DNA of 15,638 bases from an uncultured Alistipes sp. (GTDB taxonomy: Bacteria; Bacteroidota; Bacteroidia; Bacteroidales; Rikenellaceae), in contig CAKVKI010000032.1 of NCBI GenBank assembly GCA_934754975.1, positions 1-15,638 on the forward strand, given 5' to 3'. Under the pieces are notes generated by a model. The model was given only the letters and a program-made list of their open reading frames with translations. It was not told the DNA's origin and did not search any database. The position numbers were made by a program, and so were the translations under genes. This document shows, in pieces, positions 1 to 7,116 of the stretch (position 1 is the first letter of the stretch; each line of letters starts with the position of its first letter).

Positions 1-1
1 G

Positions 2-340
2 ATGCGGCTGAGCTACAACGACAAACACCTGGAGCTGGTGACATGGGCCGAGGAAGCCGCGCAGCTTTCGCGCGAACAGCAGCGGGCTTTCCTGCGCGAC
101 GCCGCGCGCCTGCTGCGCGAGAGTTACATGCTCCATGCGGGTATAAACGAAATCAGCTACCTCTGGGGCGAGGAGCTGGCTTTCTGTTCCAAATTCGCCC
201 CATTCATCGGATCGCAGAACATCGAACCGCTCATTGCGGAAATCGAATCCGCTTTGGCGCAGATTTCGCAGAACGGAAATCCGACGATCGTATTCACCCA
301 TTTTGCCCTTTCGGTGAGCAAAATGATAAAACGACTCTGA
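2..340 (+). CDS. holB: DNA polymerase III delta' subunit-like protein, C-terminal part (5' truncated)
   Basis: This is the last ~112 codons of a gene that begins left of the window; the ATG at position 2 is almost certainly an internal methionine. The residues resemble the C-terminal collar region of Bacteroidetes clamp-loader delta' proteins: a helical 'LVTWAEEAAQLSREQQRAFL' type segment, then RESYML, then FCSKFAPFIGSQN and a closing hydrophobic helix. The family is part of the clamp loader that places the beta sliding clamp on DNA during replication. The Walker/AAA+ part is outside the window, so the assignment rests on the C-terminus alone. The stop codon lies 3 bp before the folK start, which indicates co-transcription. 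Alternative: another AAA+ protein with a similar collar, which I consider less likely. Confidence 0.75.
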   Translation: MRLSYNDKHLELVTWAEEAAQLSREQQRAFLRDAARLLRESYMLHAGINEISYLWGEELAFCSKFAPFIGSQNIEPLIAEIESALAQISQNGNPTIVFTHFALSVSKMIKRL

Positions 341-343
341 TCT

Positions 344-835
344 ATGGCACGAGTAGTACTTTTGACCGGCGGTAATGCCGGTGACGTGAAACGGACGCTT
401 CAGGCGGCCCAGCAGCTCGTCAATGCGACGGTCGGCGCCGTGCTGCGCTGCTCGCACCGCTACGAAACCAAGCCCTGGGGCTTCGACGCCGATGCGGTTT
501 TCTCCAATCAGGCGCTGGAGGTCTCGACCGACCTGGCGCCCCTCGAAGTCCTCGACGCCGTGCAGGCCATCGAACAGGAGCTGGGCCGCAACCGCGCCGC
601 CGAAGCCGTCGAAAAGGCCCGTACGGGCATGGACTATACTTCGCGGCCGATCGATATCGACATCCTCTTCTACGACGACGAGGTGATCGACTGCGAACGC
701 CTTACCGTGCCGCACCCGCTGATGGGTGAACGGGAATTCGCGCTGGTGCCGCTCTGTGAGATCATGCGCCAGCGCCGCCATCCGGTTACGGGGCGGACCG
801 TGGGGGAGATGCTCGAAAAGCTGCGTAACAAGTAA
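344..835 (+). CDS. folK: 2-amino-4-hydroxy-6-hydroxymethyldihydropteridine diphosphokinase (HPPK)
   Basis: HPPK transfers pyrophosphate from ATP to 6-hydroxymethyl-7,8-dihydropterin, the step before dihydropteroate synthase in folate synthesis; it is cytoplasmic. The 163-residue length is normal for a stand-alone enzyme. The family signature is clear at residues 99-110 (TSRPIDIDILFY). R101 is the conserved arginine, and D104 and D106 match the two magnesium-binding aspartates. HPLMGEREFALVPL at 124-137 is the usual C-terminal motif, and the pterin-side RYETKPWG segment is at 39-46. The N-terminal loop is LTGGNAGD instead of the more common LGSNxGD, a mild variation. The start at 344 has no Shine-Dalgarno sequence, as is usual in Bacteroidetes, and sits 3 bp after the holB stop. 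The next gene follows after 9 bp. Confidence 0.95.
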   Translation: MARVVLLTGGNAGDVKRTLQAAQQLVNATVGAVLRCSHRYETKPWGFDADAVFSNQALEVSTDLAPLEVLDAVQAIEQELGRNRAAEAVEKARTGMDYTSRPIDIDILFYDDEVIDCERLTVPHPLMGEREFALVPLCEIMRQRRHPVTGRTVGEMLEKLRNK

Positions 836-844
836 ATTCCGGAG

Positions 845-1810
845 ATGAAGACAAAACGAATCATACTGTTTCTTGCCGCGGCCGTGCTGTTTGCGGGATG
901 CTTTAAAGACGTCTCGTATAAAACGACCTATGTGTTCAAGCCGCTGGAGCAGGAGAAATCGGGCGATCCCACGCAGATCCTTACCGACGCGAAGCTCTAT
1001 GCCTTTGCCGCCGATACGGCTTTCTGGGAGGTCGCTTCCTACGAGGATGCACTCGCGGGCACCATTTCGCAGCGGGGCAACCGCAACGAAAAAATGTCCA
1101 CGCCGCTCGCCACGGGCGAACCCTATGAGCAGGAGGGCGCCGAGGGATGGCTGCAGATGTCGTTCGAAAAATCCTCGGTGATGGTGGTCGCCGTGGACAC
1201 GAAGAACAAACTTTACGGCTATACGCAGCAGGAAGTGCCGGAAAACACTCCTAAAATCTATGTCACGCTGATTTTCAAACGGTGGAAACAGGGATATTCC
1301 TACAAGGACGGCAAGTGGATCATGTTCAACGATTCCTATACACCCCCGATCTATATCGACAGCTATGTCGCCGCGCAGCTTCAGGCGGAGGAAAACGCCG
1401 AACCCACCGTGCCGTCCAACCTCAGGGTTTATGCCTATGCCGTCGATACGACCGCATGGAAGATCAACTCCTACAACGATGCGGCGCAGAAGATCATTAC
1501 CTCGAAGGACGATCCCAAGCAGACGCGGACCAGCCCCGACTTCGAAGCCTATTATTCGAAAGAGTCGGGAACCTACAGCATGAAAGTCAGCAGTCCCACG
1601 CTGATGGTGGTCGTGACCGATCCCGTGAACCAGCTCTATGCCTACTCGAAACAGGAGGTCAAGATCGTGGAGGGCGGCCAGCCTGTAAACTTCCTTCCGG
1701 TCGTTTTCCGCGTCTGGAAGCAGGAATACCTCTATGTCGAGGAGGGCGGCTGGCGTGTGGTCAATGACAAACTGGCTCCCAAGGAACCCGAAAAAGCAAG
1801 TAAAAGATAA
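845..1810 (+). CDS. Lipoprotein with two tandem copies of one domain, function unknown
   Basis: I do not recognise a named family. The 321-residue product starts with a lipoprotein signal peptide: KTKR, a hydrophobic run, then the lipobox FAGC with acylated C19. The following F-K-D partly resembles the lysine/acidic surface-export signals of Bacteroidetes lipoproteins, so it could be surface exposed (inference). The mature part is two copies of a ~115-residue unit at residues 49-163 and 193-308. Each has LYAFAADTAFW / VYAYAVDTTAW, then SSVMVVAVDTKNKLYGY / SPTLMVVVTDPVNQLYAY, then FKRWKQGYSYKDGKW / FRVWKQEYLYVEEGGW, and ends in ND. The short beta-strand pattern with aromatics suggests two beta-sandwich modules. 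The tail is charged (PKEPEKASKR). The gene starts 9 bp after folK and ends 2 bp before the next gene. GGAG lies directly before the ATG. Confidence 0.85.
   Translation: MKTKRIILFLAAAVLFAGCFKDVSYKTTYVFKPLEQEKSGDPTQILTDAKLYAFAADTAFWEVASYEDALAGTISQRGNRNEKMSTPLATGEPYEQEGAEGWLQMSFEKSSVMVVAVDTKNKLYGYTQQEVPENTPKIYVTLIFKRWKQGYSYKDGKWIMFNDSYTPPIYIDSYVAAQLQAEENAEPTVPSNLRVYAYAVDTTAWKINSYNDAAQKIITSKDDPKQTRTSPDFEAYYSKESGTYSMKVSSPTLMVVVTDPVNQLYAYSKQEVKIVEGGQPVNFLPVVFRVWKQEYLYVEEGGWRVVNDKLAPKEPEKASKR
989..1333 (+). repeat. First copy of intragenic duplicated domain
   Basis: This encodes residues 49-163 of the lipoprotein. It pairs with residues 193-308 with a constant offset of about 141-144 residues: W61/W205, LYGY 123-126 against LYAY 264-267, and WKQG 147-150 against WKQE 291-294. 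The similarity is visible in protein but not as long identical DNA runs, so the duplication is old. Confidence 0.75.
1421..1768 (+). repeat. Second copy of intragenic duplicated domain
   Basis: This encodes residues 193-308 and is the partner of the copy at 989-1333. The linker between the copies (about residues 164-192: SYTPPIYIDSYV, then an acidic AEENAEP stretch) has no counterpart. Confidence 0.75.
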
Positions 1811-1812
1811 CG

Positions 1813-3897
1813 ATGGATACCCGAAAACGAAATATCATCCGCGTACTGCGCGCCGCAGTCCTCCTGCTCTTCGTCTCGGCGTTTCTGAGCCGTTGTGCGA
1901 GCATGATGACCCCCACGGGCGGTCCCCGCGACACCCTGCCGCCGGTCATTCTGAACATGACTCCCGACAACTTCTCGGTCAACCGGCCCACCACGCACCA
2001 CGAGAAGATCTATATCGAATTCGACGAGTTCGTGCAGCTCAAGGACCAGCAGAAGGAGTTCTTCACCTCGCCGCAGATGAAGAAGAAGCCGCTCGTTTCG
2101 ATGCGCGGCAAAGGCATCGTCATCCAGCTGCGCGATACGCTCGAAGCCAATACGACCTATGCGCTCAATTTCGGCAGCGCCGTGCGCGACAACAACGAGG
2201 GCAATCCCCTCTATTCGATGCGCTATGTCTTTTCGACCGGACCGACGATCGACTCGATGATCTTTTCGGGCTACACGGCCGACAGCTATAAAGCCGACTC
2301 GGTATCGAAGTCGTTTATCTGGTTCTTCCCGGCGGATTCGGTCGAAAACGTCGCCGAATACGACTCGACGATCTTCAAGTACAAGCCTGCCGTGATCGCC
2401 CGGGCCGAGAACAACGGCATCTTCATCGCCCAGAACCTCAAGCCGATCCCCTACCGGGTTTACGCCGTGCAGGACAAGAACGACAACCAGATGTACGAAC
2501 CCGGTTCCGACCAGGTCGGGTTCCTTGAAAAGAGCTATAACCCGGCCGAGATGCCCGACTTCGCCATGTGGTACGACTCGATCCGCCAGTATGTCACCGC
2601 CGAGCCGCAGCTCTATTTCCGGATGTTCACCGACAAGGCGTTCCGCCGCCAGCTGCTTTCGCAGACCGAACGGCCCCTGCAGCACAAGGCGATGCTCTAC
2701 TTCGGATCGGCGCATCCGCAGATCGAACGCATCCGCTTCGACAGTATTCCCGCGGACCGCGTCATCGTCGATCCGCAGACCGTCGGCCGCGACACCATCG
2801 CCCTGTGGTTCAACATGCCCTCTTCGGCGCTTCCCGATACGATCAAGGGTGAAATCACCTACTTCAAGCACGATACGGTCAATGTCCTGCAGGAGGTTAC
2901 CGAGCCGCTGAAACTCGCCTGGCGGCTGATCGAGACCAAGGAGCAGGAGAAAGCGCGCGAGAAACTCGAACGCGACCGCCGCAAAGCCGAAGCGGCCGGC
3001 GAAGAGTGGGTCGAACCCAAGAAGGAGAACCCGTTCGTCTATAAACTTCCGCTCACGGGCGAGGTCAATCCCGAGAACAACCTGACCATCGACTTCGACT
3101 ACCCGCTTACCCGGCTCGATTCGGCCGCTATGCTGCTGACGCTCACCCAGCCCGACAACAGCATCGAGGACATCCCGGTGCGGTTCGTGCGTGACACGGG
3201 CCTGCTGCGCCGCTGGCATATCGAGGCGCCGTGGAAGGCCGGCGGACAATATACGCTGACCATTCCCAAGGGCGCCGTTACCGACGTCGCGGGCTTTTCC
3301 AACGACTCGATCGTCGGGAAATACACGGCGCTCGACCCTGAAAAGTTCGCCACCGTGAAGATCCATGTCACGGGCAAGGACGATAAGGCCAAATACATCC
3401 TCCAGCTGCTCGACGGCAATAATGCGCTCAAACAGGAGAAACGCGACGTCACCACCGGCGACTGGCAGTTCAATTACGTTCCTGCGGGGGAGATCAAATT
3501 CCGCATCATCGAGGACATGAACGGCAACGGCAAGTGGGATACGGGCAACGTGGTCGAACGGCTCCAGCCCGAGCGGGCCGAAATCTATGCCAACGATGAG
3601 GGTGAAGATACCTTTGCGACCAAGACCAACTGGGAGATCGAATTTTCGATCGACATGAACCGGGTCTTCGCTCCGGTGACGATGGAATCGCTTTCGCGCC
3701 TGCTCGAAGAGCGTGAGACGCAGCGTCTGCGCCGCGAAGCCGAGAAACGCGCCAAGGAACCGAAGACCAACCGCAACAGCCACGACCACGACAACCAGGG
3801 CAACCAGAACAATTCCAACGGTTTCGGCGGCTTCGGCGGTTTCGGCGGCGGAACGAACAACAGCATGAACTCTACCGGAGGCATGTTTAACCGATAG
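1813..3897 (+). CDS. Big_5 (SbsA-type) Ig-like domain lipoprotein
   Basis: This 694-residue envelope protein has an N-terminal signal anchor and a cysteine at C28 (LSRC; arginine at -1 is unusual). It then reads MMTPTGGPRDTLPPVI, the hallmark of a Bacteroidetes lipoprotein family with an N-terminal Big_5/SbsA Ig-like domain (about residues 38-140). Two acidic loops look like calcium-binding turns: D221-KNDNQMYEPGSD and D568-MNGNGKWD. Each follows a similar beta segment (YRVYAVQ / KFRIIE), so two related beta-sandwich modules are likely. Between them is a lysine/arginine/glutamate-rich, probably helical stretch from about residue 377; a similar stretch occurs near 632-655. The C-terminus is Asn- and Gly-rich with a repeated FGG unit. 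The role is unknown; a structural or surface-adhesive function is only a guess. It starts 2 bp after the previous stop and ends 4 bp before the barrel gene, so the three envelope genes are probably translationally linked. Confidence 0.85.
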   Translation: MDTRKRNIIRVLRAAVLLLFVSAFLSRCASMMTPTGGPRDTLPPVILNMTPDNFSVNRPTTHHEKIYIEFDEFVQLKDQQKEFFTSPQMKKKPLVSMRGKGIVIQLRDTLEANTTYALNFGSAVRDNNEGNPLYSMRYVFSTGPTIDSMIFSGYTADSYKADSVSKSFIWFFPADSVENVAEYDSTIFKYKPAVIARAENNGIFIAQNLKPIPYRVYAVQDKNDNQMYEPGSDQVGFLEKSYNPAEMPDFAMWYDSIRQYVTAEPQLYFRMFTDKAFRRQLLSQTERPLQHKAMLYFGSAHPQIERIRFDSIPADRVIVDPQTVGRDTIALWFNMPSSALPDTIKGEITYFKHDTVNVLQEVTEPLKLAWRLIETKEQEKAREKLERDRRKAEAAGEEWVEPKKENPFVYKLPLTGEVNPENNLTIDFDYPLTRLDSAAMLLTLTQPDNSIEDIPVRFVRDTGLLRRWHIEAPWKAGGQYTLTIPKGAVTDVAGFSNDSIVGKYTALDPEKFATVKIHVTGKDDKAKYILQLLDGNNALKQEKRDVTTGDWQFNYVPAGEIKFRIIEDMNGNGKWDTGNVVERLQPERAEIYANDEGEDTFATKTNWEIEFSIDMNRVFAPVTMESLSRLLEERETQRLRREAEKRAKEPKTNRNSHDHDNQGNQNNSNGFGGFGGFGGGTNNSMNSTGGMFNR
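3823..3849 (+). repeat. Three 9-bp repeats encoding FGG-FGG-FGG
   Basis: Three near-identical copies of TTCGGCGGC (the middle one ends in T) encode the Phe-Gly-Gly tail of the Big_5 lipoprotein. Copy number could vary by slippage in frame, changing only the length of the glycine-rich tail. Confidence 0.8.
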
Positions 3898-3901
3898 TGC
3901 T

Positions 3902-4708
3902 ATGATAAAGAGACAACTCAGAACCCTGTTGCTGTCCGTCTTTGCCGCCGTTGCGTGGCAGGGCGCGGCGGCCCAGCATACGCTCGGCTTCACGGCGGGT
4001 TACGGCATGGCCAGTTCGCGGCTCGACCCCAAACAGGAGATGAAGGCGATGTGGGGTTCCTATACCGGCGGGCTTACGTGGCGTTATTACGGCCAGCAGC
4101 GTTTCGTGGGCGGCTTCGGCATCGACCTCGAATTCCTCCAGCAGGGATTCTCGCTGGCCACCAACGCCTCGATGGTCGAGGAGAAGAAAGATTACCGCTA
4201 CTACACGCGCAATATCAATTCGATCGTGCTGCCGATCGTCTGGCAGCCCCACTTCTACCTCTTCCGCAACCACGTCCGCGTCTACCTCGAAGCGGCGGCC
4301 ACCTTTTCCTACCACCTCTCCTCGTCCTATGAGAACGAGGAGGCGAAAGCTTCGGGAGCGGCCGACTGGAAGGGCGATTATCCCTTCAAGCTGCCGCGCG
4401 ACAACCGCTGGGGGTACGGACTGGCGGGCGGCGGCGGTATCGCGCTGCTGATCCGGCGTTTCGAGATCAACTTCCGCGCCCGCTACTACTTCGGCCTTTC
4501 GGACGTTGTGCGCAACCGCAACAAATACGCCGACAACGCCGTCGATGGTTCCGAAAACCCGTTCTGGGCCACGCCGATGCGTTCGCCGCTCGACAACCTC
4601 ACCATTTCGGTCGGGTTGAATTACCGATTCAACAAGGAGGGCTTCTCGACGTGGAAACCGCGTCCCAAGCGCGAGAAGAACCGCGAAGTCTTCAAATACG
4701 GATTATAA
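3902..4708 (+). CDS. Outer-membrane beta-barrel protein (OMP_b-brl-like)
   Basis: The 268-residue product has a Sec signal peptide (KRQLR, hydrophobic core, likely cleavage near AAA-Q25). After it come amphipathic alternating strands typical of small outer-membrane barrels: TLGFTAGYG, YTGGLTWRYYG, FVGGFGIDLEFLQQGF, YLEAAATFSYHL, YGLAGGGGIALLI, FEINFRARYYFGL and NLTISVGLNYRF. The charged linker ENEEAKASGAADWKGDYPF is likely an extracellular loop. This fits the Bacteroidetes 'porin family / outer membrane beta-barrel' group (PF13568-like), which usually has 8-10 strands. PorT, the type IX secretion component, belongs to this fold, but I see no PorT-specific motif and do not assign it. A basic tail (KPRPKREKNREVFKYGL) follows the last strand. 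The gene sits 4 bp after the Big_5 lipoprotein and 12 bp before rbfA. Confidence 0.8.
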   Translation: MIKRQLRTLLLSVFAAVAWQGAAAQHTLGFTAGYGMASSRLDPKQEMKAMWGSYTGGLTWRYYGQQRFVGGFGIDLEFLQQGFSLATNASMVEEKKDYRYYTRNINSIVLPIVWQPHFYLFRNHVRVYLEAAATFSYHLSSSYENEEAKASGAADWKGDYPFKLPRDNRWGYGLAGGGGIALLIRRFEINFRARYYFGLSDVVRNRNKYADNAVDGSENPFWATPMRSPLDNLTISVGLNYRFNKEGFSTWKPRPKREKNREVFKYGL

Positions 4709-4720
4709 AATTTCACCATT

Positions 4721-5062
4721 ATGGAAACGACAAGACAGCAGAAAATCGCCAAACAGATACAGAAGGACGTCGCCGAAATCTTCCAGAAGGAGGGCGAGGG
4801 CATCGTCCGCGGTTCGCTGGTCACGGTTACGGCCGTGCGCGTGTCGCCCGATTTCGGTTACGCCAAGATTTACGTCAGCATCTTCCCCTTCGGGCGGAGC
4901 GCCGCGATGATGCAGGAACTCGACCGCCACAACAAGTTCATCCGCCACGCTTTGGGGCAGCGCATCCGCAACCAGGTCAAGAACGTGCCTGAAATCCAGT
5001 TCTTCCTCGACGATTCGCTGGAGTATATCGACCATATCGAGCAGGCGCTCAAAAACGATTAA
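4721..5062 (+). CDS. rbfA: 30S ribosome-binding factor A
   Basis: RbfA binds the 30S subunit, helps process the 5' end of 16S rRNA and supports late small-subunit assembly and cold growth. The 113 residues match the usual size. Family features are present in order: the N-terminal helix with RQQKIAKQIQKDVAEIF, the strand VTVTAVRVSPDFGYAKIYVS (the conserved V-x-x-D-L-x-x-A-x-V/I-Y-V pattern, here DFGYAKIYV), the helix containing FIRHALGQRIRNQVKNVPEIQF, and the closing FFLDDSLEYIDHIEQAL. The ATG at 4721 is the only sensible start; it lies 12 bp after the barrel gene and 18 bp before the permease. Linkage of rbfA to an FtsX-like permease is, from memory, common in Bacteroidales. Confidence 0.95.
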   Translation: METTRQQKIAKQIQKDVAEIFQKEGEGIVRGSLVTVTAVRVSPDFGYAKIYVSIFPFGRSAAMMQELDRHNKFIRHALGQRIRNQVKNVPEIQFFLDDSLEYIDHIEQALKND

Positions 5063-5080
5063 CCCTCCCGGCCTCACGCC

Positions 5081-6292
5081 ATGCTGCCGCAATTCTTCGC
5101 CCGCCGCTACCTTTTCTCGCCCAAATCCCGATCGGTCGTCAATCTGATCTCGGGTCTGAGCGTGGCGGCCGTCGCGATGCCCGTTGCGGCGATGATTATC
5201 CTGCTCTCGGTCTTCAACGGCTTCGAGAGCCTCGTGAAGTCGATGTGTTCGGCCTTCGACGCCGATCTGACCGTCTCGGCGCGGCAGGGACAGACCTTTC
5301 CGGCCGATGCAGTCGATACCGCGGCGCTGAGACGCATTCCGGGCGTGGCCGCCATGTCGTTCGTGCTGGAAGAGAGCGCCCTGCTGGAGCATGCGGGCCG
5401 CCAGGCTACGGCGACGGTCCGCGGCGTCGATGACGCCTACGAAACGGTTTTCCCGTTGTCCGACGCCGTCGCGGCCGGAGAATACCGGGTGCGGGTGGGC
5501 GACCTCGAACGGCTCGTGATCGGTCAGTCGATGGCCTACATGCTGGGCGTGCGAACGCTGGCCGACGCCGATATCGGCGTTTACGCCGTGCGGCGGGGAA
5601 GTTTTTCGTCGCTGCTGCCTTTCGACAACTACACGCGGCGGACGGTTCCCCTCGGCGGAGTCTATACGCTCGACCTCGAGACCGAACGGACCTATGTCCT
5701 CGCTTCGCTGCGCATGGCGCAGGAGCTTTTCAGCCGTCCCGGCCGGGTTTCGGGGCTGGTGTTGCGCCTGCGCGAGGGCGCCGATGCCGCGCAGGTCCGC
5801 AGCGTCGTGGCGCAGCAGCTGGGCGACGATTACCGGGTCCGTACCCGCTACGAACTCCGGGCTTCGTTCTACCGGATCATGACCTACGAGAAGTGGGGCA
5901 TTTTCTTCATCTCGCTGCTGGTCCTCGTCGTCGCTTCGTTTTCGGTCGTCGGGTCGCTGGCGATGCTGATCGTCGAGAAGCGGCGCGACATCGGGACCCT
6001 GCGCGCATTGGGCGCCGATACGGCCCTCGTGCGGTCGATATTCCGCAGCGAAGGTCTGCTTATCTGCGGCTTCGGAGCGCTCCTGGGCGTGGTGATCGGC
6101 GTCGGTGCGACGCTCCTGCAGCAGCACTTCGGGCTGATCGAAATTCCGGCCGAGACGTTCCTCACGAAGAGTTATCCCGTCGAATTCCGTCCGGGCGACC
6201 TCGGGGCGGTGCTGGCCGCTTTCGGCGTGGTCGCCTATGTTATTTCGAATATTACCGTGCGCAGCATGATAAAATCCAACGTTAAGCTATGA
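5081..6292 (+). CDS. LolC/LolE-FtsX family ABC transporter permease
   Basis: This 403-residue inner-membrane protein has the four-helix topology of the LolCE/MacB group: helix 1 at about 24-46, a large periplasmic domain at about 50-265, then helices near 272-295, 323-346 and 373-390. The cytoplasmic coupling motif EKRRDIGTLRALGA (299-312) is diagnostic of FtsX-like permeases, and NLISGLSVAAVAMPVAAMIILLS resembles the first helix of LolC/E. Such proteins work with a LolD-type ATPase to move lipoproteins out of the inner membrane or to drive periplasmic partners. No ATPase gene is present in the window, so it must be encoded elsewhere. Several neighbours encode lipoproteins, which fits a lipoprotein-sorting role but does not prove it. 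The stop overlaps the next start by 4 bp (ATGA). Confidence 0.88.
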   Translation: MLPQFFARRYLFSPKSRSVVNLISGLSVAAVAMPVAAMIILLSVFNGFESLVKSMCSAFDADLTVSARQGQTFPADAVDTAALRRIPGVAAMSFVLEESALLEHAGRQATATVRGVDDAYETVFPLSDAVAAGEYRVRVGDLERLVIGQSMAYMLGVRTLADADIGVYAVRRGSFSSLLPFDNYTRRTVPLGGVYTLDLETERTYVLASLRMAQELFSRPGRVSGLVLRLREGADAAQVRSVVAQQLGDDYRVRTRYELRASFYRIMTYEKWGIFFISLLVLVVASFSVVGSLAMLIVEKRRDIGTLRALGADTALVRSIFRSEGLLICGFGALLGVVIGVGATLLQQHFGLIEIPAETFLTKSYPVEFRPGDLGAVLAAFGVVAYVISNITVRSMIKSNVKL

Positions 6293-7116
6293 AACGTATT
6301 GTCCGCATATCCCTCTGCATGCTCCTGCTCGTGACAGCCGGAGCCTGCGCCCGCCACAAGATCATTCCCGACAAGAAACTGGCGCAGATTTTCCACGACG
6401 CTTTCCTTACCAACGCCTACATCGGCAGCGAGCAGGTGAACATCGACTCGCTGAATATCTACGAACCGATTTTCGCCGATTACGGCTATACCACCGAGGA
6501 CGTCTATTACACCATCGGCAACTTCTCGAAACGCAAGAGCGCCCGTCTGGGCGACGTGGTCGAGCAGGCGATCGAAATGCTCGAAGCCGAGGGCAAATAT
6601 TACAACCGCGAAGTCGCCGTACTCGACACGATCGACAATGTCGCCCGCCGGAGTTTCACCCGCACGGTCTATGCCGACTCACTGATCCGCGTCGGCTCGC
6701 TGCGCGATACGGCCCGCCTGCGGTTTTCCGTCGACGTGCGGCCCGGCGAGTACAACCTGAGTCTCAAATACCTCGTCGATTCGCTCGACCGCAACGAAAA
6801 GGGACTGCGGGGACTCGTATGGCTCGAACGCCGCGACAGCACCCGCGCCAACCTCTACACGACGACCCTGCGCCGCGACCGGCAGGAGAATTTCTCCCGC
6901 CGCTTTACGGTCGACACGACCCACCGCCGGCTGTGGATCGACTTCATCGAGTTCCGTGAGAAACCCCAGCGCCCTTCGCTGACGGTCACCGACCTGAAAA
7001 TCGACTACACGCCCGAAACGGCCGCCGCTGTGGACAGCCTCTACATGCAGCAGCTCGACATCCGTATTTTCGCCGATGAATTCTTCCGCGCAGCCCTCCC
7101 GGCGGATAGCCTCTAA
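6289..7116 (+). CDS. DUF4296 domain lipoprotein
   Basis: This 275-residue product has a short lipoprotein signal (KRIVRISLCMLLLVTAGAC; acylated C20, basic ARHK after it). Residues about 25-110 match the Bacteroidetes DUF4296 pattern: IIPDKKLAQIFHDAFLTNAYI, then DYGYTTEDVYYTIGNFSKR. Members have no known biochemical activity. The C-terminal 160 residues are a beta-rich extension with repeated strand patterns (RLRFSVDVRPGEYNLSLKY, RLWIDFIEFRE, SLTVTDLKIDY) that look like a jelly-roll or carbohydrate-binding-like sandwich; this is inference from pattern only. The start overlaps the permease stop by 4 bp, a sign of translational coupling. The gene's end overlaps the following amidohydrolase by 41 bp in another frame. 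Confidence 0.82.
   Translation: MKRIVRISLCMLLLVTAGACARHKIIPDKKLAQIFHDAFLTNAYIGSEQVNIDSLNIYEPIFADYGYTTEDVYYTIGNFSKRKSARLGDVVEQAIEMLEAEGKYYNREVAVLDTIDNVARRSFTRTVYADSLIRVGSLRDTARLRFSVDVRPGEYNLSLKYLVDSLDRNEKGLRGLVWLERRDSTRANLYTTTLRRDRQENFSRRFTVDTTHRRLWIDFIEFREKPQRPSLTVTDLKIDYTPETAAAVDSLYMQQLDIRIFADEFFRAALPADSL

Noticed and set aside
1732..3993. Open reading frame of 753 codons on the - strand
   Set aside because: It is antisense to the Big_5 lipoprotein and flanking gene ends, with composition typical of a shadow frame and no domain or sensible start context.
3902..4708. Assignment of the barrel gene as porT (type IX secretion)
   Set aside because: Fold and length are compatible, but no PorT-specific motif or type IX secretion neighbour is visible.
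4703..6127. Open reading frame of 474 codons on the - strand
   Set aside because: It is antisense to rbfA and the permease, both solid assignments; it is Arg/His/Asp-rich with no motif.
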